A program made the translations under genes and the position numbers. This document shows, piece after piece, positions 54,071 to 63,613 of a DNA stretch of 64,000 nucleotides. Source of the DNA: Methyloversatilis sp. GTDB taxonomy: Bacteria; Pseudomonadota; Gammaproteobacteria; Burkholderiales; Rhodocyclaceae. The stretch lies in assembly GCA_016791045.1 (NCBI GenBank), contig JAEUNO010000019.1, positions 201,532 through 265,531 of the forward strand, written 5' to 3'. The notes beneath the pieces are model-generated. The model did not search any database. It was given only the letters and a program-made list of their open reading frames with translations, and had not been told where the DNA came from. Numbering within the stretch: the first letter of the stretch is position 1; each line of letters starts with the position of its first letter.

Positions 54071-54460
54071 TCAACCCGTCCAGGCGTGCTGGCGCAGCGC
54101 TTCGATCGGAACGTGGCGCAACGCAGCCTCGTGCGTGGCGACCAGGATCACCTGCGGTGCCTGACCGGCGTCGAAGGCTTCGCGCCAGCGTGCGGCGCAC
54201 AGGCACCAGCGGTCGCCCGCCCGCAGGCCGGGGAAGTCGTACTCGGGGCGCGGCGTCGACAGGTCATTGCCACGCGCGCGGGAAAACACGAGGAAGTCGT
54301 CGGTCAGCACGGCACACACGGTGTGCGAGCCGAAATCGTTGTCGTCGGTGTTGCAGCAGCCGTCGCGGAAAAAACCGGTCAGCGGCTTGAACGAACAGGG
54401 CTCGAGCGGCCCGCCGAGCACGTTGCGGGCATTGCCGTCGGGCCGCCAGTCGCGATCCAT
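54071..54460 (-). CDS. DUF2237 family protein
   Basis: 129 residues. The family pattern is clear: RNVLGGPLEPCSFKPLTGFF, RDGCCNTDDNDFGSHTVCAV, RPEYDFPGLRAGDRWCLCAA and ATHEAALRHVPIEALRQHA. Five cysteines and several acidic residues suggest metal binding, without proof. Function unknown. It follows htpX by one base, so the two are co-transcribed. Confidence 0.88.
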   Translation of the reverse strand: MDRDWRPDGNARNVLGGPLEPCSFKPLTGFFRDGCCNTDDNDFGSHTVCAVLTDDFLVFSRARGNDLSTPRPEYDFPGLRAGDRWCLCAARWREAFDAGQAPQVILVATHEAALRHVPIEALRQHAWTG

Positions 54461-54461
54461 G

Positions 54462-55310
54462 TCAGCGGGCCAGCGCGCGCAGGCGCGCCACGCGTTCCGC
54501 CGTTGCCGGGTGGGTGCTGAACAGGCCGCGCAGGCCGCCGCCCGAAAGGGGATTCATGATCATCATCTGGCCGGTCTCCGGGTGCGCTTCGGCGGTTGCC
54601 ATGGGGATCCCCCGCGCGTAAGCGTCTATTTTAGTGAGTGCGTCGGCCAATGCATGCGGATCATTCGATATTTCCGCGCCACCCCGGTCGGCCCCGAACT
54701 CGCGCGTGCGCGAGATCGCCATCTGGATCAGCATGGCAGCAATCGGCGCCAGCAGGGCAACAATGATGCCGACCACCGGATTGGCCGGACGGCCTTCCGC
54801 GTCGCGGCTGCCGCCGAACAGCATGCCGAACTGCGCCAGCGCCGAGATGGCGCCGGACACCGTGGCCGAAATCGTTGAGATCAGGATGTCGCGGTTCTTC
54901 ACGTGCGCCAGTTCGTGCGCCATCACGCCGCGCAGCTCGCGCGCGGACAGCATGCGGACGATGCCGGTGGTGGCCGCCACGGCTGCATTCTCCGGGTTGC
55001 GGCCGGTTGCGAAGGCATTCGGTTGCGCTTCGTCGATCAGGTAGACGCGCGGCATCGGCAGTTCGGCCCGCTGCGCCAGTTCAGCCACCATGTTGTACAG
55101 ATAGGGCGACGAGGCGGCATCGACCTCGCGCGCGTTGTACATGCGCAGCACCATCTTGTCGGAAAACCAGTAGGCCCAGACATTCATCGCACCACCGAAC
55201 AGCAGCGCGAGCAGCATGCCCTGCTGCCCGCCGATGGCCGCGCCGACGACGCCGAACAGCGCGACGATGCCGGCCATCAGGATCGAGGTTTTCAGCCAGT
55301 TGCCGAACAT
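54462..55310 (-). CDS. htpX: Membrane zinc protease HtpX
   Basis: 282 residues. M48 zinc motif [12 protein letters not shown] near residue 130, with the third ligand in [13 protein letters not shown]. Two TM pairs: the N-terminal one ([20 protein letters not shown] and [18 protein letters not shown]) and the central one ([36 protein letters not shown]). It degrades misfolded inner-membrane proteins. Heat-shock control is usual; I see no clear sigma-32 promoter in the 79-bp gap to fmt. Confidence 0.94.
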   Translation of the reverse strand: MFGNWLKTSILMAGIVALFGVVGAAIGGQQGMLLALLFGGAMNVWAYWFSDKMVLRMYNAREVDAASSPYLYNMVAELAQRAELPMPRVYLIDEAQPNAFATGRNPENAAVAATTGIVRMLSARELRGVMAHELAHVKNRDILISTISATVSGAISALAQFGMLFGGSRDAEGRPANPVVGIIVALLAPIAAMLIQMAISRTREFGADRGGAEISNDPHALADALTKIDAYARGIPMATAEAHPETGQMMIMNPLSGGGLRGLFSTHPATAERVARLRALAR

Positions 55311-55388
55311 TGTGCGTTCCCGTCAGTGAAAATCGGACGCCATATAGATTGCGCACCCGGCGGAAAATTCAAGCGCAGCGGCCGTCGC

Positions 55389-56348
55389 TCATCCGGGCAG
55401 CTGCGCCTGCTGGCCGGGCGCCAGAGGATGGCCGCGCAGGAATTCGGCCACCGGCAGCCTGCGCCCGCCGGGCTTCTGCAGTTCGGTGACGCACAGCGAG
55501 CCCTCGCCGCAGCCGATCACCACGCCGTGACCATCGACCTGACTGATCAGACCGGGCGTGCCCGGCCGGCCCAGCACCTCGGCCCGCCACAGCTTGATCG
55601 GCATGCCCTCCACCGTCATCACCCCGCCCGGAAAGGGATCGAAGGCGCGCAGCCGGCGGCCGAGTTCGGGCGCCGGACGACGGAAGTCGAGTGCCGCTTC
55701 GTGCTTGCCGATCTTGGCGGCATAGCAGGCGCCCGCGTCCGGCTGCGCGCGCGGCGCGATGCGGCCGGCAAGCAGATCGGGCAAGGTGTCGATCAGCAGC
55801 CGCGCGCCGGCTTCGGCCAGCCGGTCGTGCAGCGAGGCGGCGCTGTCGGTGTCCGTGATGTCGACCAAGCATTCGGCCAGCATCGGGCCGGTGTCCAGAC
55901 CAATGTCCATCTGCATCAGCGTGATGCCGGTCCGGGCGTCGCCGGCTTCGATGGCGCGCTGTATCGGCGCGGCGCCACGCCAGCGCGGCAGCAGCGAAGC
56001 ATGGATGTTGATGCAGCCAAGGCGCGGGAGGTCAAGCACGGCGCGCGGCAGCAGCAGGCCGTAGGCGACGACCACCAGCAGATCGGGCGCGGCCTGCGCG
56101 AGGGACGCACGCTGCTCCGGGGTCTTCAGCGTGTCGGGCTGAGCCACCGTCAGCCCGTGTGCCAAGGCATGTGCCTTCACCGGGCTGGGCGTGAGCTTCA
56201 TGCCACGGCCCGCCGGCCGGTCGGGCTGGGTCAGCACGAGCGGGATGTCGCAGTCGAAGCCGATCAGCGCGTCGAGCGCACGGGCGGCAAATTCCGGGGT
56301 GCCGGCGAAGGCGATGCGCGGCCGGTCCGTGGGGGGGGGTACAGGCAT
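55389..56348 (-). CDS. fmt: Methionyl-tRNA formyltransferase
   Basis: 319 residues. Motifs: [19 protein letters not shown], the active-site region [20 protein letters not shown], and [16 protein letters not shown]. The C-terminal OB-like tRNA-binding domain is normal. It formylates initiator Met-tRNA using 10-formyl-THF. The start ATG overlaps def as ATGA. Codons 4-6 sit in a run of nine C residues (G on the plus strand, 56331-56339), so slippage there would knock out the gene. Confidence 0.96.
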   Translation of the reverse strand: MPVPPPTDRPRIAFAGTPEFAARALDALIGFDCDIPLVLTQPDRPAGRGMKLTPSPVKAHALAHGLTVAQPDTLKTPEQRASLAQAAPDLLVVVAYGLLLPRAVLDLPRLGCINIHASLLPRWRGAAPIQRAIEAGDARTGITLMQMDIGLDTGPMLAECLVDITDTDSAASLHDRLAEAGARLLIDTLPDLLAGRIAPRAQPDAGACYAAKIGKHEAALDFRRPAPELGRRLRAFDPFPGGVMTVEGMPIKLWRAEVLGRPGTPGLISQVDGHGVVIGCGEGSLCVTELQKPGGRRLPVAEFLRGHPLAPGQQAQLPG

Positions 56349-56851
56349 CAGGCGCTTTCGCGGGCCTGCTTCGCGATGCGGTTCTTGATGCGGCTCTGCT
56401 TCAGTTGCGAGAGGTGGTCGACGAACACCTTGCCCTGCAGGTGATCCATTTCGTGCTGGATGCACACGGCAAGCAGGCCATGGGCCTCGATCTCGTGTTC
56501 GACGCCGTCGAGCGACAGCGTGATGACCCGGATGTGCTCCGAGCGCGTCACCTTCTCGTAGATGCCGGGCACCGACAGACACCCTTCCTCATACACCTGC
56601 TCGCCATCGCGCTCGACGATGCGCGGGTTGATCAGCGTGATCAGCCCGGTCTTGTCCTCACTGACGTCGATCACGATGACCTGCTTGTGCACATCGACCT
56701 GCGTCGCCGCCAGTCCGATCCCGGGCGCGGCGTACATCGTTTCCGCCATGTCGGCGGCCAGTCTGCGGGTGCTTTCGTCGACCGACTGCACCGGCGACGC
56801 CTTCTTGCGCAGACGGGGATCGGGAAACTTCAGTATCGGAAGTAGTGCCAT
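56348..56851 (-). CDS. def: Peptide deformylase
   Basis: 167 residues. The three family motifs are intact: [17 protein letters not shown] with the metal-binding Cys, and [10 protein letters not shown] with two His ligands and the catalytic Glu. It removes the formyl group from new proteins. First gene of the def-fmt unit, divergent from the LysM gene. The frame starts [18 protein letters not shown], as usual. Confidence 0.97.
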   Translation of the reverse strand: MALLPILKFPDPRLRKKASPVQSVDESTRRLAADMAETMYAAPGIGLAATQVDVHKQVIVIDVSEDKTGLITLINPRIVERDGEQVYEEGCLSVPGIYEKVTRSEHIRVITLSLDGVEHEIEAHGLLAVCIQHEMDHLQGKVFVDHLSQLKQSRIKNRIAKQARESA

Positions 56852-57180
56852 AAAAGTCGTGCTGATTTAATGGATTAGCAGTGAATTTTCATGCAGACTG
56901 TCATTAGTTGAAGCAGCTTGCTACACTGATGCATGCCGATGGCCTGAGCCTTGCCTGCCGTCATGCAACGCGTGCCGCAATCCCTGATGCAACCGATGAT
57001 TTCCGGCGGCGGACGCACGACATGCGCAGCTCAAGTCGCCGCGCACGCTGCCGTAGCAAACGCTTGAACCAATATCGAGAGGCAAACCCCCGGCCGGGTT
57101 CCGGCGGTGCAACACGAAACGCGGCGTTCATCCGTCCGTAACCGTTGTGCTACCGGCATCCGCCAGTGCGAGGCCACAAC
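56852..57180. other. 329-bp divergent intergenic region, def / LysM
   Basis: No gene is supported; short frames here have no family sequence. The first 80 bp next to def are AT-rich against the surrounding GC and are the likely promoter zone for both genes. TTGCTACACTGATG at about 56918-56931 includes a TACACT that could be a -10 for the plus-strand gene. I name no firm promoter. Confidence 0.4.
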
Positions 57181-58200
57181 ATGCGCAAGATTATATGCTC
57201 CCTGCTGGTCGCCCTTTCAAGCGTGACCGCCTTTGCCCAGTCAGACCGTGCACCCGCAATCGCCAGCAACGCGCCTGACCGCCATGTCGTCAAGCCGGGC
57301 GACACGCTGTGGGGCATTGCCGGCGTTTTCCTGAAGGAGCCGTGGCGCTGGCCCGAAGTCTGGCGGATGAATCGCGAACAGATCCGCAACCCGCACCTGA
57401 TCTATCCCGGGCAGATCGTCTACCTGGAAGATTTCAACGGCTCGCCGCGCCTGCGCGTCGGCCAGCCGGTCAAGCTGTCGCCCAAGACCTACGAAGAAGC
57501 GGTACCGGAACCGATCGCCTCCATTCCGCACAAGGCCATCGAACCCTTCCTGACCAGACCGATTGCGGTCGAAGCCGGTTTCAACGAAACGGCGCCGCGC
57601 ATCGTCGGCACGCAGGAAGGCCGTGTCTATCTCAGCGCGGGCGATGTTGCCTACGTGACCGGCGTGACCGACAACAAGTCGCTGTGGCATGTCTATCGAC
57701 CGGCCGCGCCGATCCGCGATCCGGAAACCAAGGCGGTGCTGGGCTTCGAGGCCGAATACCTCGGCGACGCGCGGCTGACGCGCGAGGGCGACCCGGCGAC
57801 CTTCGAGGTCGAATCCGCACAATTTGAAATGGGCAAGGGCGACCGGCTGATTCCGGCCCCGCCGTCCGAGCTGGTCGCCTACGTGCCGCGAGCCCCCGAG
57901 AAGGACATCGAAGGCAGCGTGGCGCGCATCGTCGGCGGCGTGGCGTCGGCCGGACGTCACAACGTGGTGCTGCTGAACCGCGGCGCAAATGACGGCGTAG
58001 AGGTCGGTCACGTGTTCGCTGCCTTCGTCGCCGGCAAGCAGGTCACCGAGCGCCGCGACCAGCAGATCAATACCTTCCAGATGCCGGACGAGCGCTCGGG
58101 CGTGGTGTTCGTGTTCCGGGTGTTCGACAACATTTCCTACGCGCTGGTGATGGATGCCAAGCGCCCGATCGCCGTCGGCGACCGCATCCGCAAGCCCTGA
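57181..58200 (+). CDS. LysM-domain periplasmic protein
   Basis: 339 residues. A signal peptide (IICSLLVALSSVTAFAQ) precedes one LysM domain (HVVKPGDTLWGIAGVFLKEP, RNPHLIYPGQIVYL). A long C-terminal part follows with beta-rich segments (GRVYLSAGDVAYVTG, LVAYVPRAPEKDIEGSV, ALVMDAKRPIAVGDRIRKP). It probably binds peptidoglycan. Upstream of dprA in betaproteobacteria this gene is a constant neighbour; the gap is 14 bp. Confidence 0.87.
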   Translation: MRKIICSLLVALSSVTAFAQSDRAPAIASNAPDRHVVKPGDTLWGIAGVFLKEPWRWPEVWRMNREQIRNPHLIYPGQIVYLEDFNGSPRLRVGQPVKLSPKTYEEAVPEPIASIPHKAIEPFLTRPIAVEAGFNETAPRIVGTQEGRVYLSAGDVAYVTGVTDNKSLWHVYRPAAPIRDPETKAVLGFEAEYLGDARLTREGDPATFEVESAQFEMGKGDRLIPAPPSELVAYVPRAPEKDIEGSVARIVGGVASAGRHNVVLLNRGANDGVEVGHVFAAFVAGKQVTERRDQQINTFQMPDERSGVVFVFRVFDNISYALVMDAKRPIAVGDRIRKP

Positions 58201-58214
58201 GCATCGACAGCTCG

Positions 58215-59318
58215 ATGGCGCGGTCGCCGGTGGAGCCCGTATCCGACGCATCGCTCGCCGCCTGGATCAGGCTCACGCTGACACGCGGACTCGGGCTGGA
58301 CGCGCAGCGCCGTCTGCTGTCGTCTTTCGGTCCGCCGGAGCGGGTGTTCGCGGCGTCCGGCCCGGCGATCGCGGCAGCGGTGGGCGACAAGGCGGCGCGC
58401 CTGCTGGCGGCTTTCGATGACGACGCAGCGATCGCCCGTACGCTCGACTGGGCGCGCCAGCCCGGCAACCACCTCGTGACGCTGGCTGACGCCGCGTATC
58501 CGCAAGCCCTGCTCGAAATCCCCGATCCCCCGACGTTGCTGTACGTGAAGGGCCGCGTAGAGCTGCTGAACCAGCGTGCGCTGGCCATCGTCGGCGCACG
58601 CAATGCAACGGCGCAGGGCGCGCAGACGGCGGAACAATTTGCGCGCGAGCTGTCGCGCGGCGGCCTGACCATCGTCAGCGGCCTTGCACTGGGCTGTGAC
58701 GCCGCCGCCCACCACGGCGCCCTCGATGGACCGGGTTCGACGATTGCCGTGATCGGCACCGGTGCCGACCGCATCTACCCGCCGCGCAATCAGGATCTTG
58801 CGCGCCGCGTGGCGACGCATGGCGCCGTGGTCAGCGAATTCCCGCTCGGCACGCCGGCGCTCCGGGAGAACTTTCCGCGCCGCAACCGCATCATTTCGGG
58901 CCTGTCGCGCGGCGTGCTGGTGGTCGAGGCGGCCGCGCGCAGCGGCACGCTGATCACCGCCCGTCTGGCCGGCGACCAGGGGCGCGAGGTGTTCGCGATC
59001 CCCGGGTCGATCCACTCGCCGCTGTCCAAGGGCTGCCATCAGCTGATCCGCCAGGGGGCCAAACTGGTGGATGACGCACACGACATCCTGTCCGAACTGC
59101 AGCCCGAGGCGGCACCGACCGCAGCGGCCTCCCCGGCACCGGTCAACGACGACGCCTCGGCGCTGCTCGATGCAATGGGCTTCGATCCGGTCGGAATCGA
59201 CCTGCTCGCGCAACATACCGGCTTGACGGCAGACACCCTCTCCGCCATGCTGCTTTCGCTGGAACTCGAAAGCCGGGTGGCCTTGCTCCCCGACGGGCGA
59301 TTCCAGCGCATCAGGTGA
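58215..59318 (+). CDS. dprA: DNA-processing protein DprA
   Basis: 367 residues. N-terminal SAM-like helices (LAAWIRLTLTRGLGLDAQRR), then the Rossmann fold: AIVGARNATAQGAQTAEQFA, GLTIVSGLALGCDAAAHHGA, AVIGTGADRIYPPRN, ENFPRRNRIISGLSRGVLVV and ARSGTLITARLA. A C-terminal winged helix (ALLDAMGFDPVGIDLLAQHT) completes it. It binds incoming single-stranded DNA and loads RecA, so transformation competence is possible. Confidence 0.95.
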   Translation: MARSPVEPVSDASLAAWIRLTLTRGLGLDAQRRLLSSFGPPERVFAASGPAIAAAVGDKAARLLAAFDDDAAIARTLDWARQPGNHLVTLADAAYPQALLEIPDPPTLLYVKGRVELLNQRALAIVGARNATAQGAQTAEQFARELSRGGLTIVSGLALGCDAAAHHGALDGPGSTIAVIGTGADRIYPPRNQDLARRVATHGAVVSEFPLGTPALRENFPRRNRIISGLSRGVLVVEAAARSGTLITARLAGDQGREVFAIPGSIHSPLSKGCHQLIRQGAKLVDDAHDILSELQPEAAPTAAASPAPVNDDASALLDAMGFDPVGIDLLAQHTGLTADTLSAMLLSLELESRVALLPDGRFQRIR

Positions 59319-59396
59319 TACGGTTCGGGTCTGCCCGAGCCGGGTGACAAACCGCCGGCGGGCTTTGCCGCCAACCGGCACGCGCGGAGCCGAATC

Positions 59397-59858
59397 ATGA
59401 TCGACGTTCTGGTCTATCTTTTCGAAACTTACGCGCATCTGGACAGTTATCCCGAGCCCAACCAGCTCGCACGCAAGCTCACGGCTGCCGGTTTCGAGCA
59501 GGACGAAATCGAGGAAGCCATGGGTTGGCTGTCCGGTCTTGAAAGCGCCGGTGGCGCAGACAAGCCGCTGATTGCCGAAGAAAGCCGATCCATCCGGCTG
59601 TACTCGGCAGCGGAGCAATCGCGGCTCGACACGGAATGCCGCGGCTTCCTGTCCTTCCTCGAAGATGCCGGTGCGATCAACGCCCTGACCCGCGAAATCG
59701 TGGTCGAGCGTGCGCTGGCACTGGAGGACGACGAAGTGTCGCTGAGCCAGCTCAAGGTGATCGTGCTGATGGTGTTGTGGAACCAGCAGGCGACCACCGA
59801 CACCCTGGTCCTCGAGGAGCTGCTGTCCGACGAAGACGAGCCGCGCGCCCCGCATTGA
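59397..59858 (+). CDS. smg: DUF494 family protein Smg
   Basis: 153 residues. It starts MIDVLVYLFETYAHLDSYPE, which is the family N-terminus. It continues with LARKLTAAGFEQDEIEEAMG and VIVLMVLWNQQ. Found next to dprA and a topoisomerase in many proteobacteria; no activity is known. The 78-bp gap to dprA holds a hairpin CGGTTCGGG/CCCGAGCCG without a T-run. Confidence 0.9.
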   Translation: MIDVLVYLFETYAHLDSYPEPNQLARKLTAAGFEQDEIEEAMGWLSGLESAGGADKPLIAEESRSIRLYSAAEQSRLDTECRGFLSFLEDAGAINALTREIVVERALALEDDEVSLSQLKVIVLMVLWNQQATTDTLVLEELLSDEDEPRAPH

Positions 59859-60006
59859 TCCGGCGCGCGACGCGGCGGGCACGGCAAGGTCCCGCGTATT
59901 CGCTTGCCTGTTCCGAATTTTTGTCCCTATCATGCGCCGCTTTCACGCCGCTTGATCCGGCGCGCACCCGGTGCGCCGCAGTCGGCGATCGGGTCATCGG
60001 GCAGGC

Positions 60007-62670
60007 ATGGGCAAAAAACTGATCATCGCGGAAAAGCCGTCGGTCGCGCAGGACATCGCGCGCTCCGTCGGCGGATTCACGCGCGAAGGTGACTACTTCG
60101 AAAGCGACGACTACGTGTTGTCGTCGGCGGTCGGCCATCTGCTGGAACTGGCCGTGCCCGAGGAATACGAGGTCAAGCGCGGCAAGTGGTCGTTCGCCCA
60201 TCTGCCCGTCATCCCGCCCCGCTTCACGCTCAACCCGATCGACAAGACCGCGGAGCGACTGCGCCTGCTGACCCGGCTGATCAAGCGCAAGGATGTCGAC
60301 AGCCTCGTGAATGCCTGTGACGCGGGCCGCGAAGGCGAGCTGATCTTCAATTACATCGTCGAGCACAGCAAATCGACCAAGCCGATCGAACGCCTGTGGC
60401 TGCAGTCGATGACCACGACGGCAATCCGCGACGGCTTCGTGAAGCTGCGCAGCGCGCAGGAGGTCGAGGGCCTGCGTCAGGCCGCGATGTCGCGCGCCGA
60501 AAGCGACTGGCTCATCGGCATCAACGGCACGCGCGCGATGACCGCGTTCAACTCGAAGACCGGTGGCTTCCACCTGACGACGGTCGGCCGCGTGCAGACG
60601 CCGACATTGGCCATCGTCGTGCGGCGCGAGGAAGAGATCCGTCGCTTCAAGTCGCGCGACTACTGGGAAATCGAGGGCCGTTTCGGCGCCGTGGCCGGTG
60701 AATACACCGGCCGCTGGATCGACGAGAAATTCAAGCGGCCGGAAGGCGACGAGCACGCCCGCGCCGAACGCGTGTGGGACGAGGCGAAAGCGCGTGCCAT
60801 CCAGACGAAGTGCGCCGGCAAGACCGGCACCGTCGAGGAAGAAGCCAAGCCATCGACCCAGCTGTCGCCGCTGCTGTACGACCTCACGTCGCTGCAGCGC
60901 GAGGCCAACGGTCGCTTCGGCTTTTCTGCCCGCGTCACGCTGCAGATCGCGCAGGCGCTGTACGAAAAGCACAAGGTGCTGACCTATCCGCGTACCGATG
61001 CGCGCGCACTGCCGGAAGACTATCTGCCGACGGTCAACGACGTGCTGGCACGCCTGCCGCAGACCTATGCGCCGCATGCCAACGAAATCGTGAAGCACGG
61101 CTGGGTCAAGCCGAACAAGCGCATCTTCAACAACGCCAAGATTTCCGATCACTTCGCCATCATTCCGACCGGCACCGAACCGAAGTCGCTGTCCGAGGCC
61201 GAAGCCAAGATCTACGATCTGGTCACCCGCCGCTTTCTCGCGGTGTTCTTTCCGGCGGCCGAATACCAGATCACCACCCGGATCACCCGCGTCGAAGGCG
61301 AAGCCTTCAAGACCGAGGGCAAGGTGCTGGTGAATGCAGGCTGGCTCGCCGTCTATGGCAAGGAAGCGGCCCTGGTCGATGACGAAGCCAGGGCCAAGGG
61401 CGAAACCGTTGCGGCCAGTCTGGTACCGGTCAAGCCGGGCGAGACGGTCAAGGTCGAAGACATGCTGGTCAAGGCGCAGCAGACGCGCCCGCCGGCGCGC
61501 TACTCGGAAGCGACGCTGCTGTCCGCGATGGAAGGCGCCGGCAAGACCATCGACGACGAAGAGCTGCGCGCCGCGATGGCCGGGCGTGGTCTGGGTACAC
61601 CGGCGACGCGCGCGCAGATCATCGAGAACCTGATTCTCGAGAGCTACATGCTGCGCGAAGGTCGAGAGCTGATTCCGACCGCCAAGGGTTTCCAGCTGAT
61701 GATTGCGCTGCGCGGCCTGAAGATCGATGAACTCAGTTCGCCCGAACTGACCGGCGAGTGGGAATACAAGCTGTCGCAGATCGAACGCGGCGAGCTGTCG
61801 CGCGAAGCCTTCATGGGCGAGATCGCCGACATGACGCAGCGCATCGTGCATCAGGCGAAGAGCTATGAAAGCGACACCATTCCCGGCGATTTCGCGACGC
61901 TGGAAGAAAAGTGCCCGCGCTGCGGCGGTGTCGTGAAGGAAAACTACAAGAAATTCCAGTGCCAGAGCTGCGACTTCGCGCTGTGGAAGATCGTCGCCAG
62001 CCGCCAGTTCGAAACGCATGAAATCGACACCCTGCTGCGCGATCATCAGGTCGGACCGCTGACCGGCTTCCGCAACAAGATGGGCCGGCCTTTCAATGCG
62101 CTGATCAAGCTCAACGACAAGATGGAGCCGGAGTTCGACTTCGGCCAGCCGCGCGATGACGAGAATGCCGAGCCGGTCGATTTCTCGTCGCAGACACCGC
62201 TCGGCGCCTGCCCGAAGTGCGCGGCGAAGGTGTACGAACAGCCGATGTCCTACATCTGCGAAAAGGCGGTCGGTCCGGAAAAATCCTGCGACTTCCGCTC
62301 GGGCAAGATCATCCTGCAGCAGCCGATCGAACCGGAACAGATGCAGAAGCTGCTGGAGGCCGGTCGCACCGATCTGCTGAAGGGTTTCGTGTCGTCGCGC
62401 ACCAAGCGCAAGTTCTCCGCCTTCCTGGTGCGTCAGCCGGATGGCAAGGTGGGCTTCGAATTCGAGCCGCGCGCGGTCAAGCCGAAAGCCGGGGCAAAGG
62501 ACGCCGCGGCCGCTGCACCGGGCGCCGACGCAGCGGAAGGCGAATCGCCTGCCGGCGCGGCGGTGAAGAAGGCAGTCACGAAAAAGGCTGCCCCGGCCAA
62601 GGCCGCAGCGAAAAAGGCCGCACCGAAGAAAGCCGCACCGAAGAAGGCTGCTGCAAAGAAGACGGCCTGA
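60007..62670 (+). CDS. topB: DNA topoisomerase III with histone-H1-like tail
   Basis: 887 residues, a type IA topoisomerase. TOPRIM motifs: KLIIAEKPSVAQDIA and VNACDAGREGELIFNYI. The catalytic Tyr lies in LTYPRTDARALPEDYL. Two Cys clusters near residues 635 and 735 (CPRCGG...CQSC and CPKCAA...C) look like zinc ribbons. The last 35 or so residues are Lys/Ala-rich repeats (KKAAPKKAAPKKAAAKK), like H1 or AlgR-type DNA-binding tails. It decatenates DNA. The position after smg is the common one. Confidence 0.94.
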   Translation: MGKKLIIAEKPSVAQDIARSVGGFTREGDYFESDDYVLSSAVGHLLELAVPEEYEVKRGKWSFAHLPVIPPRFTLNPIDKTAERLRLLTRLIKRKDVDSLVNACDAGREGELIFNYIVEHSKSTKPIERLWLQSMTTTAIRDGFVKLRSAQEVEGLRQAAMSRAESDWLIGINGTRAMTAFNSKTGGFHLTTVGRVQTPTLAIVVRREEEIRRFKSRDYWEIEGRFGAVAGEYTGRWIDEKFKRPEGDEHARAERVWDEAKARAIQTKCAGKTGTVEEEAKPSTQLSPLLYDLTSLQREANGRFGFSARVTLQIAQALYEKHKVLTYPRTDARALPEDYLPTVNDVLARLPQTYAPHANEIVKHGWVKPNKRIFNNAKISDHFAIIPTGTEPKSLSEAEAKIYDLVTRRFLAVFFPAAEYQITTRITRVEGEAFKTEGKVLVNAGWLAVYGKEAALVDDEARAKGETVAASLVPVKPGETVKVEDMLVKAQQTRPPARYSEATLLSAMEGAGKTIDDEELRAAMAGRGLGTPATRAQIIENLILESYMLREGRELIPTAKGFQLMIALRGLKIDELSSPELTGEWEYKLSQIERGELSREAFMGEIADMTQRIVHQAKSYESDTIPGDFATLEEKCPRCGGVVKENYKKFQCQSCDFALWKIVASRQFETHEIDTLLRDHQVGPLTGFRNKMGRPFNALIKLNDKMEPEFDFGQPRDDENAEPVDFSSQTPLGACPKCAAKVYEQPMSYICEKAVGPEKSCDFRSGKIILQQPIEPEQMQKLLEAGRTDLLKGFVSSRTKRKFSAFLVRQPDGKVGFEFEPRAVKPKAGAKDAAAAAPGADAAEGESPAGAAVKKAVTKKAAPAKAAAKKAAPKKAAPKKAAAKKTA

Positions 62671-62781
62671 CGCATCCGGGCTGACAGCGGGCGCAGCGCT
62701 TCGCCGATGTGATGCGTCCGGTGGTGCAGTCGATCGAGCACCGTCGCGTGTTGCAGCGCCGGCCGCGAATCGGTCGACGCC

Positions 62782-62814
62782 AAAAAAATGCCCGACTCGA
62801 GGCCTGAGTCGGGC
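62782..62814 (-). terminator. Intrinsic terminator of the entericidin-like gene
   Basis: On the minus strand GCCCGACTC (62814-62806) pairs with GAGTCGGGC (62798-62790), followed by A and then seven T (62788-62782). It lies 26 bp after the small lipoprotein gene and may also slow convergent topB transcripts. Confidence 0.88.
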
Positions 62815-62840
62815 GAAGCGGGAAGGGGTGAAGCGCGTGA

Positions 62841-62984
62841 CTACATCTTCTTCTGTACGTCGCGAGCGGTGTCCTGCACCGCCTCGCCACCGGACTCGAT
62901 GTCCTTGCCGGCACCGGCAATCGTGTTGCAGCCTGCCAGTGCAAGACCGGCACTCAGGATAAGTATCGTCATCAGCTTGTTCAT
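62841..62984 (-). CDS. Entericidin-like small lipoprotein
   Basis: 47 residues. GGAGA precedes the ATG at 62984. A signal peptide with a lipobox, SAGLALAGCNTIAGAGKD, precedes a short mature part (IESGGEAVQDTARDVQKKM), as in entericidin A/B. In E. coli this pair forms a toxin-antitoxin-like set with EcnB as toxin, but only one protein is present here. It is more likely a general stress lipoprotein. Too short for many gene finders. Confidence 0.88.
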   Translation of the reverse strand: MNKLMTILILSAGLALAGCNTIAGAGKDIESGGEAVQDTARDVQKKM

Positions 62985-63037
62985 GCTCGTCTCCGTTCGG
63001 ATAGTGGGTGCTGCGTTCAAAAACCTGGCTGTGTCCA

Positions 63038-63433
63038 TCAAATCGTGCTGCGCAGCTGCGATACCGCCGGCAGGATTTCACCGTCGTCGTCGCCCGCAGC
63101 CGCGTCATCCTCTGCATCCGGCGTCAGCATCAGACCGTCGTCCACCGCCTGCAGACGGTAGGCTGGCACCGCCAGGCGCAGGCCTGCGTTGCCGGAGCGC
63201 GACACGCGCACCATGGCGTAGCGCGCGCTGCGTTCGCCGTGGCGCCCGGACACGGTCTGCTCGACCACGCCCAGCGTGACGCCTTCGGTATCGAACACCT
63301 CCCGTCCGTCGAGCTTCGACAGTGCGGAGACGCTGTCGGGTGCGGCCGTGCCGCGCCCCATCTGGAAGGCGGTCAGCAGCGCTGCGCTCAGCAGGGCGCC
63401 ACACAGCGCCGACACCAGCAGTCGAATCGTCAT
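63038..63433 (-). CDS. PRC-barrel-like envelope protein
   Basis: 131 residues. The ATG at 63433 has GGAGAAAC 8 nt upstream; the upstream ATG at 63448 is less likely. One N-terminal TM or signal helix (LLVSALCGALLSAALLTAF) precedes a PRC-barrel-like stretch (LDGREVFDTEGVTLGVVEQT, YAMVRVSRSGNAGL, AVPAYRLQAVDDGLML). An acidic tail is next. Probably periplasmic and membrane-tethered. Function unknown; it precedes the entericidin-like gene by 53 bp. Confidence 0.65.
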   Translation of the reverse strand: MTIRLLVSALCGALLSAALLTAFQMGRGTAAPDSVSALSKLDGREVFDTEGVTLGVVEQTVSGRHGERSARYAMVRVSRSGNAGLRLAVPAYRLQAVDDGLMLTPDAEDDAAAGDDDGEILPAVSQLRSTI

Positions 63434-63613
63434 GATGCGTTTCTCCATCTGCATGACACGACTGCAGTATGCGCAGCCGCCACGGCGCCGCCTGTCGTCC
63501 GCACGGCGCGATGGCTGTAGGACGATTCCCGCATCGATGCAGGTGCGCGTGCGCCGTCTCGGGTACGCTCGCGCTCTGATCCTTGCCCTGACCCCTCTCG
63601 TGGAGAAAATGTG

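Noticed and set aside
62841-62984. Entericidin toxin-antitoxin pair
   Set aside because: Only one lipoprotein is present, and no second small gene is found next to it.
59752-63117. 1121-aa open frame on the minus strand
   Set aside because: Antisense to topB and neighbours; long only because stop codons are rare in this GC-rich sequence.
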